Notes under the pieces: generated by a model
Database searches by the model: none
What the model was told of the DNA's origin: nothing
The model's input: the letters and a program-made list of their open reading frames with translations, nothing else
Position numbers and translations under genes: made by a program
Assembly (NCBI GenBank): GCA_026710825.1
Contig: JAPOQH010000083.1
Span: forward strand, 1 to 61,384
DNA length: 61,384 nt
Direction: 5' to 3'
From: Chloroflexota bacterium
GTDB taxonomy: Bacteria; Chloroflexota; Dehalococcoidia; Lucifugimonadales; UBA3495
Shown: piece after piece, positions 7,702 through 15,600 of the stretch
Layout of the letters: each line of letters begins with the position of its first letter
How positions within the stretch are numbered: the first letter of the stretch is position 1

Positions 7702-8437
7702 GGTAGCCCTGATCAGCGGTGGCGCTCGCGGCATGGGCGCCGAAGAAGCCAGGATGTTTGCCCGCGAGGGTGCGATGGTCGTCATCGGCGACGTGCTCGC
7801 TGAAGAAGGCCGCGCCACCGAGGCCCAGATCAACGAGACCGGCGGTCAATGCGTCTTCGTGGAACTGGACGTCACCAACGAGTCCGACTGGCAGAATGCC
7901 ATCGCCACCGCCGTCTCCCGGTTCGGCCGGCTCGATATCCTGGTCAACAATGCCGGCATCTCCGTCCGCGAGGGCATCGAGGATCTGACCGAATCCCAGT
8001 GGGAGCGCACCATGGACATCAACGTCAAGGGCGTGTTCTTGGGCACCCGTGCCGCCATACCCGCCATGCGCGAGTCCGGCGGCGGCTCCATCGTCAACAT
8101 CTCATCGGGCCCCGGCATCGCGCCCGCTCCCGGCACGTCCGCCGCTTACGCAGCCAGCAAGGGCGCCGTCCGCCTGTTCACCAAGTCCACCGCCATCCAG
8201 TACGCCAGCGAGGGCATCCGCTGCAACTCCGTGCATCCCGGCCCCGTGCAAACCCCCATGCTCGGTACCACAGCGGATGACGCGACCCGTGTCGCCGCGC
8301 AGGTCGGCCGCGTCCCCCTGGGCCGCGTCGGTCGCCCCGAGGAAATCGCCTACGGTGTCCTCTACCTCGCCAGCGACGAGTCCTCCTTCGTAACCGGCTC
8401 CGAGGTCGTCATCGACGGCGGCCGCACCGCCCAGTAA
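7685..8437 (+). CDS. short-chain dehydrogenase/reductase
   Basis: A 250-residue classical SDR. The cofactor loop GGARGMG lies at about 13-19, NNAG near 88, the catalytic Ser in VNISSG, and the YAASK pair near 155-159. The C-terminal segment with TGSEVVIDGG is typical. An Asp or similar residue after strand 2 (VVIGDV) suggests NAD preference. The start at 7685 lies inside the end of the Uma2 gene behind CAGGAGGAG. Substrate unknown; the neighbouring crotonase suggests a beta-oxidation-like or ring-cleavage route. Confidence 0.88.
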   Translation: MRLENKVALISGGARGMGAEEARMFAREGAMVVIGDVLAEEGRATEAQINETGGQCVFVELDVTNESDWQNAIATAVSRFGRLDILVNNAGISVREGIEDLTESQWERTMDINVKGVFLGTRAAIPAMRESGGGSIVNISSGPGIAPAPGTSAAYAASKGAVRLFTKSTAIQYASEGIRCNSVHPGPVQTPMLGTTADDATRVAAQVGRVPLGRVGRPEEIAYGVLYLASDESSFVTGSEVVIDGGRTAQ

Positions 8438-8488
8438 CGCCATTGCTGCGCGCCGTGCTTTCCCAATCGTCATTCCAACCGTCCCAAC

Positions 8489-8516
8489 CGTCATACCTGC
8501 CAATGCAGGAATCCAG
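8489..8516. repeat. repeat family 3 (CGTCAT..GGAATCCAG), copy 1
   Basis: CGTCATACCTGC and GCAGGAATCCAG arms form a short hairpin. Similar 'CGTCATTCC...GGAATCCAG' units recur in the window at 15453, 15523, 27073, 36724 and 47119. Confidence 0.65.
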
Positions 8517-8597
8517 AAAAGCCTCGCCTCGGCATGCCGCAAGGTGCCACGCGCGTCCTGAGGCGACCCGCTAACCCCACGAACCTAGGAGACAATC

Positions 8598-9446
8598 ATG
8601 CCGCCCAACCTCGTGCCCTACCTGCTCTACGAACCCGAGGAATCGGGCATCCTCTGGATCAAGTTCAACCGTCCCGAGCGCATGAACGCCCTCATCGGTT
8701 CATCCGAGGAGAACGGCACCGTCGCCAAGGTGGGCGAGTACATGCGCGCCGGCGACGACGATCCCAACGTCCGTGTCATGGTGCTAACGGGAGTCGGCCG
8801 CGGCTTCTGTTCGGGTGCCGATATGCGGCGTGACAACGATCCGTCCGTGACCGGCGAGAATTTCGTCGGCAATCGGGGCACCGAACCGGGACCGGACGCC
8901 GCCCGCGAGCACTTCTTCCACGGCTTCACCAAGCTGCACCGCGACATCTCGCAGGTCCGCAAACCCACCATCGCCATGATCAACGGCCCCGCCGTCGGCT
9001 CCGGCATGGACATGGCACTGCACTGCGACATCCGCCTCGGCTGCGAAAACACCCGGTTCATCGGATACCAGCAACTCGGCCAGATCATTGAGAACGGCGG
9101 CAGCTACTATCTGCCCAAGATGGTCGGCCTCGGCCGCGCCCTGGAATTCGCCTACACCGGCCACCTCGACGCCAAGCGCGCCTACGAATGGGGCATGCTC
9201 AACTACCTGGTGGATTCCGAGGATCTGGAACAGACCACCCGCGACCTCTGCGACCGCATCATTCGCACGCCGCCCATGGTGCAGTGGATCAGCAAGCGCA
9301 TCATGCGCGCCGCCCTCGACAGCACGCTCGAAACCACCATGACGCTCACCTCCAACGCCGGCGGCATCCTCAACGGCTCCGAGGACGCTCAGGAAGCCCG
9401 CCGCGCGTTCCTAGAAAAGCGTGCCCCCGAGTTCAAGGGTCGGTAG
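8598..9446 (+). CDS. enoyl-CoA hydratase/isomerase family protein
   Basis: A 282-residue crotonase-fold protein. The first oxyanion-hole segment is GFCSGADMR (about 70-78) and the second is INGPAVGSGMDMALHCDIR (about 129-147), both canonical. The helix that usually carries the catalytic Glu reads GQIIENGGSYYLP. An AGGAGA ribosome site precedes the start. The family hydrates or isomerises acyl-CoA thioesters; the exact substrate is unknown. It is one of three crotonase-fold genes in the window. Confidence 0.88.
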   Translation: MPPNLVPYLLYEPEESGILWIKFNRPERMNALIGSSEENGTVAKVGEYMRAGDDDPNVRVMVLTGVGRGFCSGADMRRDNDPSVTGENFVGNRGTEPGPDAAREHFFHGFTKLHRDISQVRKPTIAMINGPAVGSGMDMALHCDIRLGCENTRFIGYQQLGQIIENGGSYYLPKMVGLGRALEFAYTGHLDAKRAYEWGMLNYLVDSEDLEQTTRDLCDRIIRTPPMVQWISKRIMRAALDSTLETTMTLTSNAGGILNGSEDAQEARRAFLEKRAPEFKGR

Positions 9447-9488
9447 GCATCCTGGTCAGCCGTTGTGCTGTTGAAAGGACCGTGCTTC

Positions 9489-9515
9489 TAGGGGCAGGTT
9501 TCAAACTTGCCCCGA
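9489..9515. repeat. palindromic repeat, GGGGCAGGTTT/AAACTTGCCCC type
   Basis: A near-perfect palindrome between two converging genes. It resembles family 1 at its outer arms (TAGGGGC) but has a different core; it could also serve as a shared terminator. Confidence 0.6.
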
Positions 9516-9547
9516 TTCCTTTACCCGCGCGCCGGTTCAATTCGCCG

Positions 9548-10660
9548 TCAATCTCCCCAACCCCCCCGGCACGTCTCCGCCACCAACTCCAGCTTCCGCC
9601 ACTGCTCGTCCTCGGTCAGCAGATTCCCCGGCGCTGTCGAGGCGAACCCGCACTGTGGACTCAGCGCCAGCCGTTCCAGCGGCACGTACGCGCTGGCCTC
9701 TTCGATCCGCTCCACCAGGTAGTCCTGCGACTCCAGCGCTGACTCCTTGCTGCTCACCAGTCCCAGCACAACCATCTTGTCCGACGGCATGAAACGCAGC
9801 GGCTCGAAGGTGCCGGCCCGCTCCGTGTCGTATTCCAGCAGGAACCGGTCCACCGCCAGCGTGCCGAACAGCCGCTCCGCGATTGCCTCGTAGCCGCCCT
9901 GCGCGTACCACTTGCTCTGGTTGTTGCCGCGGCAAATGTGCAGGGCGATCGTCGCGCCCGGACGTTGCGCCCCTTCCAGGCAGAAGTTGTCCGCGGCGAC
10001 CGCTTCTTCAAACATCGCATCGGGATCCTCGCCCAGATCCCGCAGATGCTGTCGCCAGTTCGGGTCCACGTAGTAGCTGTAGCGCGGCGCGTCAATCTGG
10101 ATGTAATCAACGCCGGATTCCAGCAGCGCCGCGATTTCAGCCTTGATGAACCCCGCGATCTCCCACAGCAGATCGGAGCGGGTCGGGTAGAACTGGTCAG
10201 TAACCCCTGCCTGGAAGCAGATCGCAGGGAACTGGCTCGGGCTGGGTACCGTTACCTTCACCGGCCCCGGCGCGTGGGCCTGCAGGAACTCCCTCTGGTT
10301 CTCGGTCAACCCGCGCACGGGCCGCAGCTTCGCGCCCACCACCTGCCGTGTGCCCTGCTCGGTGGGCGTGCCGCCAGGCCCCTGCCACACGCGCACCACC
10401 GCCGGCGCGTCGGGGGTAACGAACCCGTCCACCGCTTCGATCAGATCGTTCTGAAACCCCGTTCGCCGGAACTCCCCGTCGGTGAAGACGCTTACCCCGG
10501 CTGCCCGCTGCCGTTCCAGCGCATCCAGGATGGCCCGGTCCTCGATCTCGCGCAGCCCTGCCGTATCCAGCCTGCCCTCCTGAAAAGCGGCCCGCGCCTC
10601 TTTGACTTTGGCCGGTCGCAGCAGGCTGCCCACGTGGTCTGCCCGGTAGATTTCCGGCAT
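9548..10660 (-). CDS. cobalamin-independent methionine synthase-like (MetE C-terminal family) protein
   Basis: A 370-residue protein equal to the C-terminal catalytic barrel of MetE and to the shorter YxjG-type relatives. It starts RADHVGSLLRP, has the HICRGNN segment near 245 and SPQCGFAS near 345, which carry the Cys zinc ligands together with an upstream His. Shorter paralogues like this are often methyltransferases or epoxide:thiol transferases rather than true methionine synthases, so the reaction is uncertain. It is the last gene of a minus-strand run with two nitroreductases. Confidence 0.8.
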   Translation of the reverse strand: MPEIYRADHVGSLLRPAKVKEARAAFQEGRLDTAGLREIEDRAILDALERQRAAGVSVFTDGEFRRTGFQNDLIEAVDGFVTPDAPAVVRVWQGPGGTPTEQGTRQVVGAKLRPVRGLTENQREFLQAHAPGPVKVTVPSPSQFPAICFQAGVTDQFYPTRSDLLWEIAGFIKAEIAALLESGVDYIQIDAPRYSYYVDPNWRQHLRDLGEDPDAMFEEAVAADNFCLEGAQRPGATIALHICRGNNQSKWYAQGGYEAIAERLFGTLAVDRFLLEYDTERAGTFEPLRFMPSDKMVVLGLVSSKESALESQDYLVERIEEASAYVPLERLALSPQCGFASTAPGNLLTEDEQWRKLELVAETCRGGWGD

Positions 10661-10678
10661 GTCGTCCCCCCTCGATTG

Positions 10679-11203
10679 CTATCCGAATGTCAACTCCTGC
10701 CCGAACCGCTCCCCGTGGGTGATCTCCGACATCGGCTTGCGCGGCGTGCCCGTGCCCGCCGGCCTCATGATGCGGTAACCAAACGGCAACACCGTGACCA
10801 GTTCCATGTCCTCGGGAATGCCCAACAACGCCTTCACTTGGTCCTGCTGCTCGCCCCGGATGCCCACGAAGCAGGTGCCCAGGCCCTCCGACCATGCGAC
10901 CAGTTCCATCTGCTGCAACGCCCGGCCCGCGTCCAACTGCGGACGCCGCGTTTCCCCCATCACTACGGCGATGGCCATCGGTGCCTGCCCGATGAACGTC
11001 CCCTGGGTGCAGATTTCCCCCAGTTGGGCGATGGTGTCCTTACTCCGCACCACGATGAAGTGCCACGGCTGCGTGTTGCTGGAACTGGGAGCCCACCGCG
11101 CCGCCTGCAAAATCCGGTGGAGCACGTCGTCCGGCACTGGATCAGGCTTGAAATCCCGAATGGTTCGGCGCCGCCTGATGCTTTCAAATACGTCCATTTC
11201 CAA
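10679..11203 (-). CDS. nitroreductase family protein
   Basis: A 174-residue FMN-dependent nitroreductase-fold protein. IRRRRTIRDFKPDPVP at the start and WAPSSSNTQPWHFIVV near 37-52 are the FMN-binding signatures; the middle LVAWSEGLGTCFVGIRG is the usual second conserved block. The length is short, as in the single-domain subgroup that works as a homodimer. The start could equally be the ATG two codons later. It lies 18 bases upstream of the MetE-like gene and about 40 bases downstream of a paralogous nitroreductase, which suggests one transcript. Confidence 0.85.
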   Translation of the reverse strand: MEMDVFESIRRRRTIRDFKPDPVPDDVLHRILQAARWAPSSSNTQPWHFIVVRSKDTIAQLGEICTQGTFIGQAPMAIAVVMGETRRPQLDAGRALQQMELVAWSEGLGTCFVGIRGEQQDQVKALLGIPEDMELVTVLPFGYRIMRPAGTGTPRKPMSEITHGERFGQELTFG

Positions 11204-11244
11204 ACCTCCAGTGATGCAATGGGCCCATGATCTTTGGGTCTCAA

Positions 11245-11886
11245 TCAGTCGGCGATGTACGGCTGGCCCCAGCGGTCCTGGTACACCACGTCCGTCAACG
11301 GGCCACGACGCACCGGCCCAAAGTTCCCCATGGGGTAGCCGATGGGCAGAATCGCATACGAATGGACGCCCGACGGCAGTCCCAGTATCTCGTCCACCTC
11401 ATTCGCATGGCGAAGGTGCCGGCTGGTCAGCGTAGCGCCCAGCCCCAGCGCGCGGGTCGCCAGCAGCATGTTCTGCACTGCAGGATAGATTGACGCGCCG
11501 GACCCGCGGGTCGGCGTTTCCTCGCCGTCGTCCTGGCAGGCCACAATCCAAACCGGCGCCTCGTGATAGTGCTCGGTCAGGTATTCCACCGCGTCGTGCT
11601 GACGGCGGTACCGGCCGGGACTGGAACCCGGCGGCGGCTCGCTGCCCCGGTAGCGCGGCCCGACCACCTCGTCAAAGGCCTTCTGGTACCACTTCTGCAC
11701 CTGCTCCTTGATGCTGCGGTCTTTGACCACCAGGAACCGCCAGCGCTGGTTGGCCCCGCCGTTGGCCGCCCATTGGCCGGCCTGCAGAATCTGGTGAATC
11801 AGCTCGTCCGGCACCGGGTCCGGCTTCAGTCGCCGCATCGCCCGCGTGGTGCGCATGATGTGAAACAGTTCGGTTCCTTCTGGCAT
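11245..11886 (-). CDS. nitroreductase family protein
   Basis: A 213-residue paralogue of the next gene. TTRAMRRLKPDPVPDELIHQILQAGQW is followed by NGGANQRWRFLVVKDR, the FMN phosphate- and ring-binding segments; MLLATRALGLGATLTSRHLRH is the second conserved block. The start at 11886 is preferred over an upstream ATG because GGAG sits 6 bases before it. Tandem nitroreductases often act on nitroaromatics, quinones or in ring reduction, but the substrate cannot be assigned here. Confidence 0.85.
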   Translation of the reverse strand: MPEGTELFHIMRTTRAMRRLKPDPVPDELIHQILQAGQWAANGGANQRWRFLVVKDRSIKEQVQKWYQKAFDEVVGPRYRGSEPPPGSSPGRYRRQHDAVEYLTEHYHEAPVWIVACQDDGEETPTRGSGASIYPAVQNMLLATRALGLGATLTSRHLRHANEVDEILGLPSGVHSYAILPIGYPMGNFGPVRRGPLTDVVYQDRWGQPYIAD

Positions 11887-11982
11887 AACGTACTCCAAAG
11901 TCCCCTCTTCCTTGATGGGTGGCACAGACACCTCTGGTGGGAGAGGATTAGGGTGAGAGTGAAATCGTCAGAATCTTGATCG

Positions 11983-12750
11983 TCAGAATCTTGGTTGTCG
12001 TTTCTCCAGGAACGCCGTCATCGCCTCGTTGGGATACGGCGTGTTGAAGCACAGTGAGAACGCCTTGATGCTGTACTCTGCGGCCGCTTCCTGTCCCATC
12101 TCCAGCCACGCCGACACGATCTGCTTCTGCGTGGCGAGAATGTAGCGCCCCATGCCCAGGAAGGTTTCCGCGGTTTCGTGCGCTGCTGTCTCCAGTTGTG
12201 CTTTAGGGACCACTTTGTCCACCAGCCCCATGTTCAGGGCTTCGCTTGCATCCACAGTTTCGCCCGTCAGCAGCATCCGCCGCGCCCGTCCCAGACCCAC
12301 CGTCGGCGGCAGCAGCGACGCCTCGATCACCGACGGCAGCCCGACCAGCACCTCCGGCAAGCCGAACACGGCATCCTCGGCCGCGACCCTCATATCACAA
12401 GCCAGGGCCAACTCAAACGCTCCGCCCAGGCAAGGGCCGTGTATCGCCGCGACCACGGGCAGCGGGGCATTCAGGACTCCTCGCGCTGCGCCATGCAGGG
12501 ACCGTATGAATTTCTCCGCCGACAGCGGCTCCAGGTCCTTCATCTCATGCAGGTCAACGCCGGCGGAAAATGCCCGGTCGCCTTCGCCGCGCAAGATGAT
12601 GGCCCGCAGGGACTCATCCTGACCGCACTCGTCAACGCGGTCCCGCAACTCCCGAAATACGTCGGGCCCCAGCAGGTTCAGATGCGTCCGGCCACTAATC
12701 TCCAGCGTTGCGATCGCATCCCGCCGCTTTACGTTGACCCCCGTCGTCAT
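11983..12750 (-). CDS. enoyl-CoA hydratase/isomerase family protein
   Basis: A 255-residue crotonase. The oxyanion-hole segments are AFSAGVDLHEM (about 58-68) and IHGPCLGGAFELALACDMR (about 102-120); FGLPEVLVGLPSVIEASLLP carries Glu at the usual first catalytic position. The ATG overlaps the stop of the upstream hydrolase gene as ATGA, so the two are translationally coupled. Expected activity is hydration or isomerisation of an acyl-CoA; coupling to a hydrolase fits a ring-cleavage or meta-cleavage product pathway. Confidence 0.88.
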   Translation of the reverse strand: MTTGVNVKRRDAIATLEISGRTHLNLLGPDVFRELRDRVDECGQDESLRAIILRGEGDRAFSAGVDLHEMKDLEPLSAEKFIRSLHGAARGVLNAPLPVVAAIHGPCLGGAFELALACDMRVAAEDAVFGLPEVLVGLPSVIEASLLPPTVGLGRARRMLLTGETVDASEALNMGLVDKVVPKAQLETAAHETAETFLGMGRYILATQKQIVSAWLEMGQEAAAEYSIKAFSLCFNTPYPNEAMTAFLEKRQPRF

Positions 12751-13529
12751 GCTGCGTTCCTCGCGTGCGCGCCCTCAATGAACCGCAGCACCTCAAAGTT
12801 GAAAATCTCTGGTTTCTCGAAATACACCGAGTGCCCCGCCTCCGGCACCTTCAGCAGCTTCGACCCTGCTATCGCTTTAGCCCCGGCCGCGATCACTTGC
12901 GGCGGTGAGATCTGATCATCCTCGCCCACGAAGAACAACGTGGGTATTTTCATGCCGGCCAATTCCTCCTGCCCTGGCCCCGCCGGTAGTCCTCCGGGCG
13001 GGGTGTGCCGCGGCGGGTTCGTCCGCGAAATCTGGAGGTACAGGTTCGCCAGATTCGGACTGCGCTGCACGAACAGGGGCGACACTGCCCTGAATCCAAT
13101 TTCACCGGACGCAGTGTTTGTCGCCGCCCAGTTGCGCTGCTCGGCCACGACTTCCGGCACGTTCATCCCGCCAACCGTATCGGCCATCACCAGCGTTTTC
13201 ACGCGATCAGGATATTTCACGGCAAACCCCAGCATCGTCCGTCCACCCATCGACTGCGCCACCAGGTGCGCCGACTCGACCCCCAGGTGGTCTAGCAACC
13301 CCCGAAGGTCGTCCACGAACTTCGCGGCCCCCGGACCCTCCGGCACGTCCAGCGAATGCCCGAAACCGCGATGGTCAAAGGTGATGCACTGGTACCGCTG
13401 CGAGAAAAACGGGATCTGCTGCCACCAACTCAGCAGGTTCCCGCCCGCGCCGTGCGCGAATACGATCGCCTCGCCCTCTCCGTAGCATTGGTAATGCAGG
13501 TCTATCCCGTTAATTTTTGCGCTGCTCAC
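12747..13529 (-). CDS. alpha/beta hydrolase
   Basis: A 260-residue alpha/beta-hydrolase. Visible are HGAGGNLLSW after strand 3, the nucleophile elbow AQSMGG (Ser near 99), FVGEDDQISPP with the likely acid, and EAGHSVYFEKPE with the catalytic His. A GTG start at 13529 behind GAGGTG is preferred over the ATGs further upstream because homology-like sequence begins there. The family includes lactone and C-C bond hydrolases such as 3-oxoadipate enol-lactonase. It is the first gene of the minus-strand run ending at 9548. Confidence 0.82.
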   Translation of the reverse strand: MSSAKINGIDLHYQCYGEGEAIVFAHGAGGNLLSWWQQIPFFSQRYQCITFDHRGFGHSLDVPEGPGAAKFVDDLRGLLDHLGVESAHLVAQSMGGRTMLGFAVKYPDRVKTLVMADTVGGMNVPEVVAEQRNWAATNTASGEIGFRAVSPLFVQRSPNLANLYLQISRTNPPRHTPPGGLPAGPGQEELAGMKIPTLFFVGEDDQISPPQVIAAGAKAIAGSKLLKVPEAGHSVYFEKPEIFNFEVLRFIEGAHARNAA

Positions 13530-13774
13530 GTGGTCACCTCTAGCGGTAGTGCGTTTGCCCCTTGCTCGCGCCGATTCTAGCATGCTTTCCCGCCGTTTCC
13601 GGCTCCTTCCATCCCTCCATCCCTCGCCGGGCCACACCTTGATTCCATATCATCGTTTCATCGCACGTACCGTTTTCTGTGCACGATCGCGTCAACGTGT
13701 GTGCGAGCGCGTTTCGTTTATTGGTTGTGCACACAATTGTTTTTGTGAAAGTCGCAGCGAACGCCATTGACTTT

Positions 13775-13789
13775 TTGATCTCGGATCAA
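13775..13789. promoter_or_regulatory. operator-like palindrome TTGATC-TCG-GATCAA
   Basis: A perfect 6-bp inverted repeat in an AT-rich stretch 38 bases before the leader-peptide gene. A weak promoter can be drawn with TTGATC as -35 and TATAGT (13800-13805) as -10, spacing 19. Regulator unknown. Confidence 0.45.
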
Positions 13790-13826
13790 TAAGATTTTTT
13801 ATAGTATGATCGGAGCGATTGATATT

Positions 13827-14012
13827 ATGACTACTTCGAAAGATATGCACGAGCAGGAAGAAAAGGAACCGGAAAACACTTCTGACGATCAGGAATTGGA
13901 TCTGTCCGATTTGGAAAAGATCGTAGGTGGCGCCGGCCGTATTGATGAGGTAGCCCTGCAGAATAACAGCACAGGCAACTCATCCGGTTGGTGGACCGAT
14001 CCGAATCTGTAG
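13827..14012 (+). CDS. RiPP/bacteriocin-like precursor peptide with double-glycine leader
   Basis: A 61-residue peptide. Residues 1-35 are acidic and end in LDLSDLEKIVGG, the pattern of double-glycine leaders cut by C39-type peptidases, with ELDLSDLE at the usual place for leader recognition. The 26-residue remainder has no Cys, is rich in Asn, Ser, Thr and Gly and ends GWWTDPNL. A GGAG site lies 11 bases before the ATG at 13827; the earlier in-frame ATG at 13806 has no such site. Base composition is clearly more AT-rich than the neighbours. No maturation enzyme, peptidase or exporter is seen nearby, so it is an orphan precursor. The call rests on the leader pattern only. Confidence 0.6.
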   Translation: MTTSKDMHEQEEKEPENTSDDQELDLSDLEKIVGGAGRIDEVALQNNSTGNSSGWWTDPNL

Positions 14013-14110
14013 ATTGTCTGCGGTGTCCCGGTGCAATTGGGCATCTGAAGATGCGCCGTCGATTTAATCGATCTCCGATAAATCGACCTCCGAACCCGCG
14101 ATGAACTTGG

Positions 14111-14142
14111 ACCGCCGACAGCAAGTTGGCGGTTTTTATTTT
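14111..14142 (+). terminator. rho-independent terminator of the leader-peptide gene
   Basis: A 9-bp stem (ACCGCCGAC / GTTGGCGGT, one G-T pair) with loop AGCAA, followed by TTTTATTTT. Confidence 0.85.
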
Positions 14143-14185
14143 GCCGTGCGCTCGGCGACGCGACCCCAGGCGGAGAGGCTGAAAC

Positions 14186-14587
14186 GTGAACGACAATCAA
14201 TGGCCGGAAAGCGCAGCGAAGGCGGTCACGGCCATCGAGGGCTTCATGGCTGCCCTCAACGCCCGTGACGACGCGGCTCTCCTCGACCTGCTGCACCTGC
14301 CCCACGTGCGCATCTCCGGCGCCGGCGTCGCCATCTGGCACGATCGCGCCGAGTTGGAGGCCACCTACCTTCGCGATTTCTACCAGCGCGCCGGCCCCGA
14401 CTGGCGCCACACCATCCTCGATTCCGCCGATGTGCTGCACAGCTCCCAGCATAAGGTACACGTGTTGATCCAGTTCACCCGTTGCGATGCCCAAGGTGCC
14501 CCGATCGCCACCTACCGCTCCCTCTGGATCATGACCGATTCCGACGGCCGTTGGGGCGCCCAGGCCCGCTCCTCCTTCGCCCCATGA
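14186..14587 (+). CDS. NTF2-like/SnoaL-like fold protein
   Basis: A 133-residue protein with the cone-shaped NTF2 fold: an N-terminal helix AIEGFMAALNARDDAALLDLL, then strands including VAIWHDRAELEATYL and a C-terminal YRSLWIMTDSDGRWGAQARSSF pair. Proteins of this kind bind small ligands or act as isomerases, hydratases or ketosteroid-type enzymes; no diagnostic catalytic dyad can be assigned. The start is GTG at 14186 after a GAGAGG stretch. A strong terminator follows the gene, so it is probably transcribed alone. Confidence 0.7.
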   Translation: MNDNQWPESAAKAVTAIEGFMAALNARDDAALLDLLHLPHVRISGAGVAIWHDRAELEATYLRDFYQRAGPDWRHTILDSADVLHSSQHKVHVLIQFTRCDAQGAPIATYRSLWIMTDSDGRWGAQARSSFAP

Positions 14588-14650
14588 GGAATGACTGATG
14601 CATCCCCCATGGCATCATGTTGGTGTCCTTGGGGTTTCGGTGAGAACTCG

Positions 14651-14680
14651 AGGCCGCCAGTAATGGTGGCCTTTGTTTTT
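14651..14680 (+). terminator. rho-independent terminator
   Basis: Stem GGCCGCCA / TGGTGGCC with loop GTAA and TTTGTTTTT tail. It ends the NTF2-like transcription unit. Confidence 0.85.
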
Positions 14681-14871
14681 AATCGCATCCCCGCATGATC
14701 ACCAGATCCCGCGTTGATGAATTCAATCTGTATCGCCATGCGTCCTGTATCGCCATGCGTCGATGGTCACCGCATCACGGTGGCTGTACCTACGCATGCC
14801 GGCTCAACAACCCCGGCCAACCCGCCGTGTTTGATGTTAGACTCGCCTGAAACACACGTCGGGAGGACATA

Positions 14872-15429
14872 ATGGCCAGGACACCTACCGTAACCCGCGA
14901 ATCAGTCCCAGAAAATGAACAGGCCGCATTCGATGCTTTCGTAGCCGACCGCGGCGAGGTCCCTGCCACGGGCCCCGGTTCAGTGATGCTCAACGCCCCC
15001 GAGGTCGCCCAACGCGCCCTTGGTCTGGCCCTCTACCTCCGCACCGACACCTCGCTCGACCCGCGCATCCGCGAACTTGCGATGCTCCTGGCCGCCCGCG
15101 AGAACGACTGCCAGTTCATCTGGAACGCCCATACGCCACCGGCCCGCCGCGCCGGCCTGCGCGATGACATCGTCGACGCCCTGCGCGACAAGCAGGAAAT
15201 CCCCAACCCGGCCGCCGATGAACTCGCCGTCATCAACTACGGTCGCGAGTTCTTCCGCACCCGCCGCGTCAGCCAGGACGCATTCGACGCCGTCATCGGT
15301 CAGTTCGGCCGCAACGGCGCAACGGAACTGACCACGCTGATGGGCTGCTACGCCATGCTGGCATTCAACGTCAACGCCTTTGGCGTGGAATTGCCCGACA
15401 ACATCACGGAAGCGCCGCTACCCATCTAG
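14872..15429 (+). CDS. carboxymuconolactone-decarboxylase-like (AhpD fold) protein
   Basis: A 185-residue all-helical protein. RIRELAMLLAARENDCQFIWNAH at about 73-95 is the CMD motif with one Cys and a His spaced as C-x5-N-A-H, lacking the CxxC of AhpD peroxidases. The length (185) is greater than the roughly 120 of plain gamma-carboxymuconolactone decarboxylase. A GGGAGGA ribosome site precedes the start. A close paralogue is at 47403. The family includes decarboxylases and proteins of unknown role; the activity here is not determined. Confidence 0.82.
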   Translation: MARTPTVTRESVPENEQAAFDAFVADRGEVPATGPGSVMLNAPEVAQRALGLALYLRTDTSLDPRIRELAMLLAARENDCQFIWNAHTPPARRAGLRDDIVDALRDKQEIPNPAADELAVINYGREFFRTRRVSQDAFDAVIGQFGRNGATELTTLMGCYAMLAFNVNAFGVELPDNITEAPLPI

Positions 15430-15452
15430 CGCCGACAGTCTCGAAATCAACC

Positions 15453-15480
15453 CGTCGTTCCTGCTTTCGCAGGAACCCAG
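15453..15480. repeat. repeat family 3, copy 2
   Basis: CGTCGTTCCTGC and GCAGGAACCCAG arms around TTTC. Confidence 0.7.
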
Positions 15481-15522
15481 GAACGTATCTGCTACTGAAA
15501 CGCTGGTCCGGTAGTCGTTCTG

Positions 15523-15550
15523 CTGGATTCCCGCGGACGCGGAAATGACG
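15523..15550. repeat. repeat family 3, copy 3 (inverted)
   Basis: Starts CTGGATTCCCGCG and ends GGAAATGACG; it is the reverse orientation of copy 2, 42 bases away, so the two form an inverted pair. Confidence 0.65.
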
Positions 15551-15600
15551 GCATTTGTCAAAGAGTTCACATCGGCTGCCAGCGGTAAGGGAGAGAGAAC

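Noticed and set aside
9938..11230. 430-residue plus-strand open frame
   Set aside because: Antisense to the MetE-like and nitroreductase genes; Arg/His/Pro-rich with no domain pattern.
13775..13789. FNR box
   Set aside because: The half-sites fit, but the spacer is 5 rather than 4 bases; reported only as operator-like.
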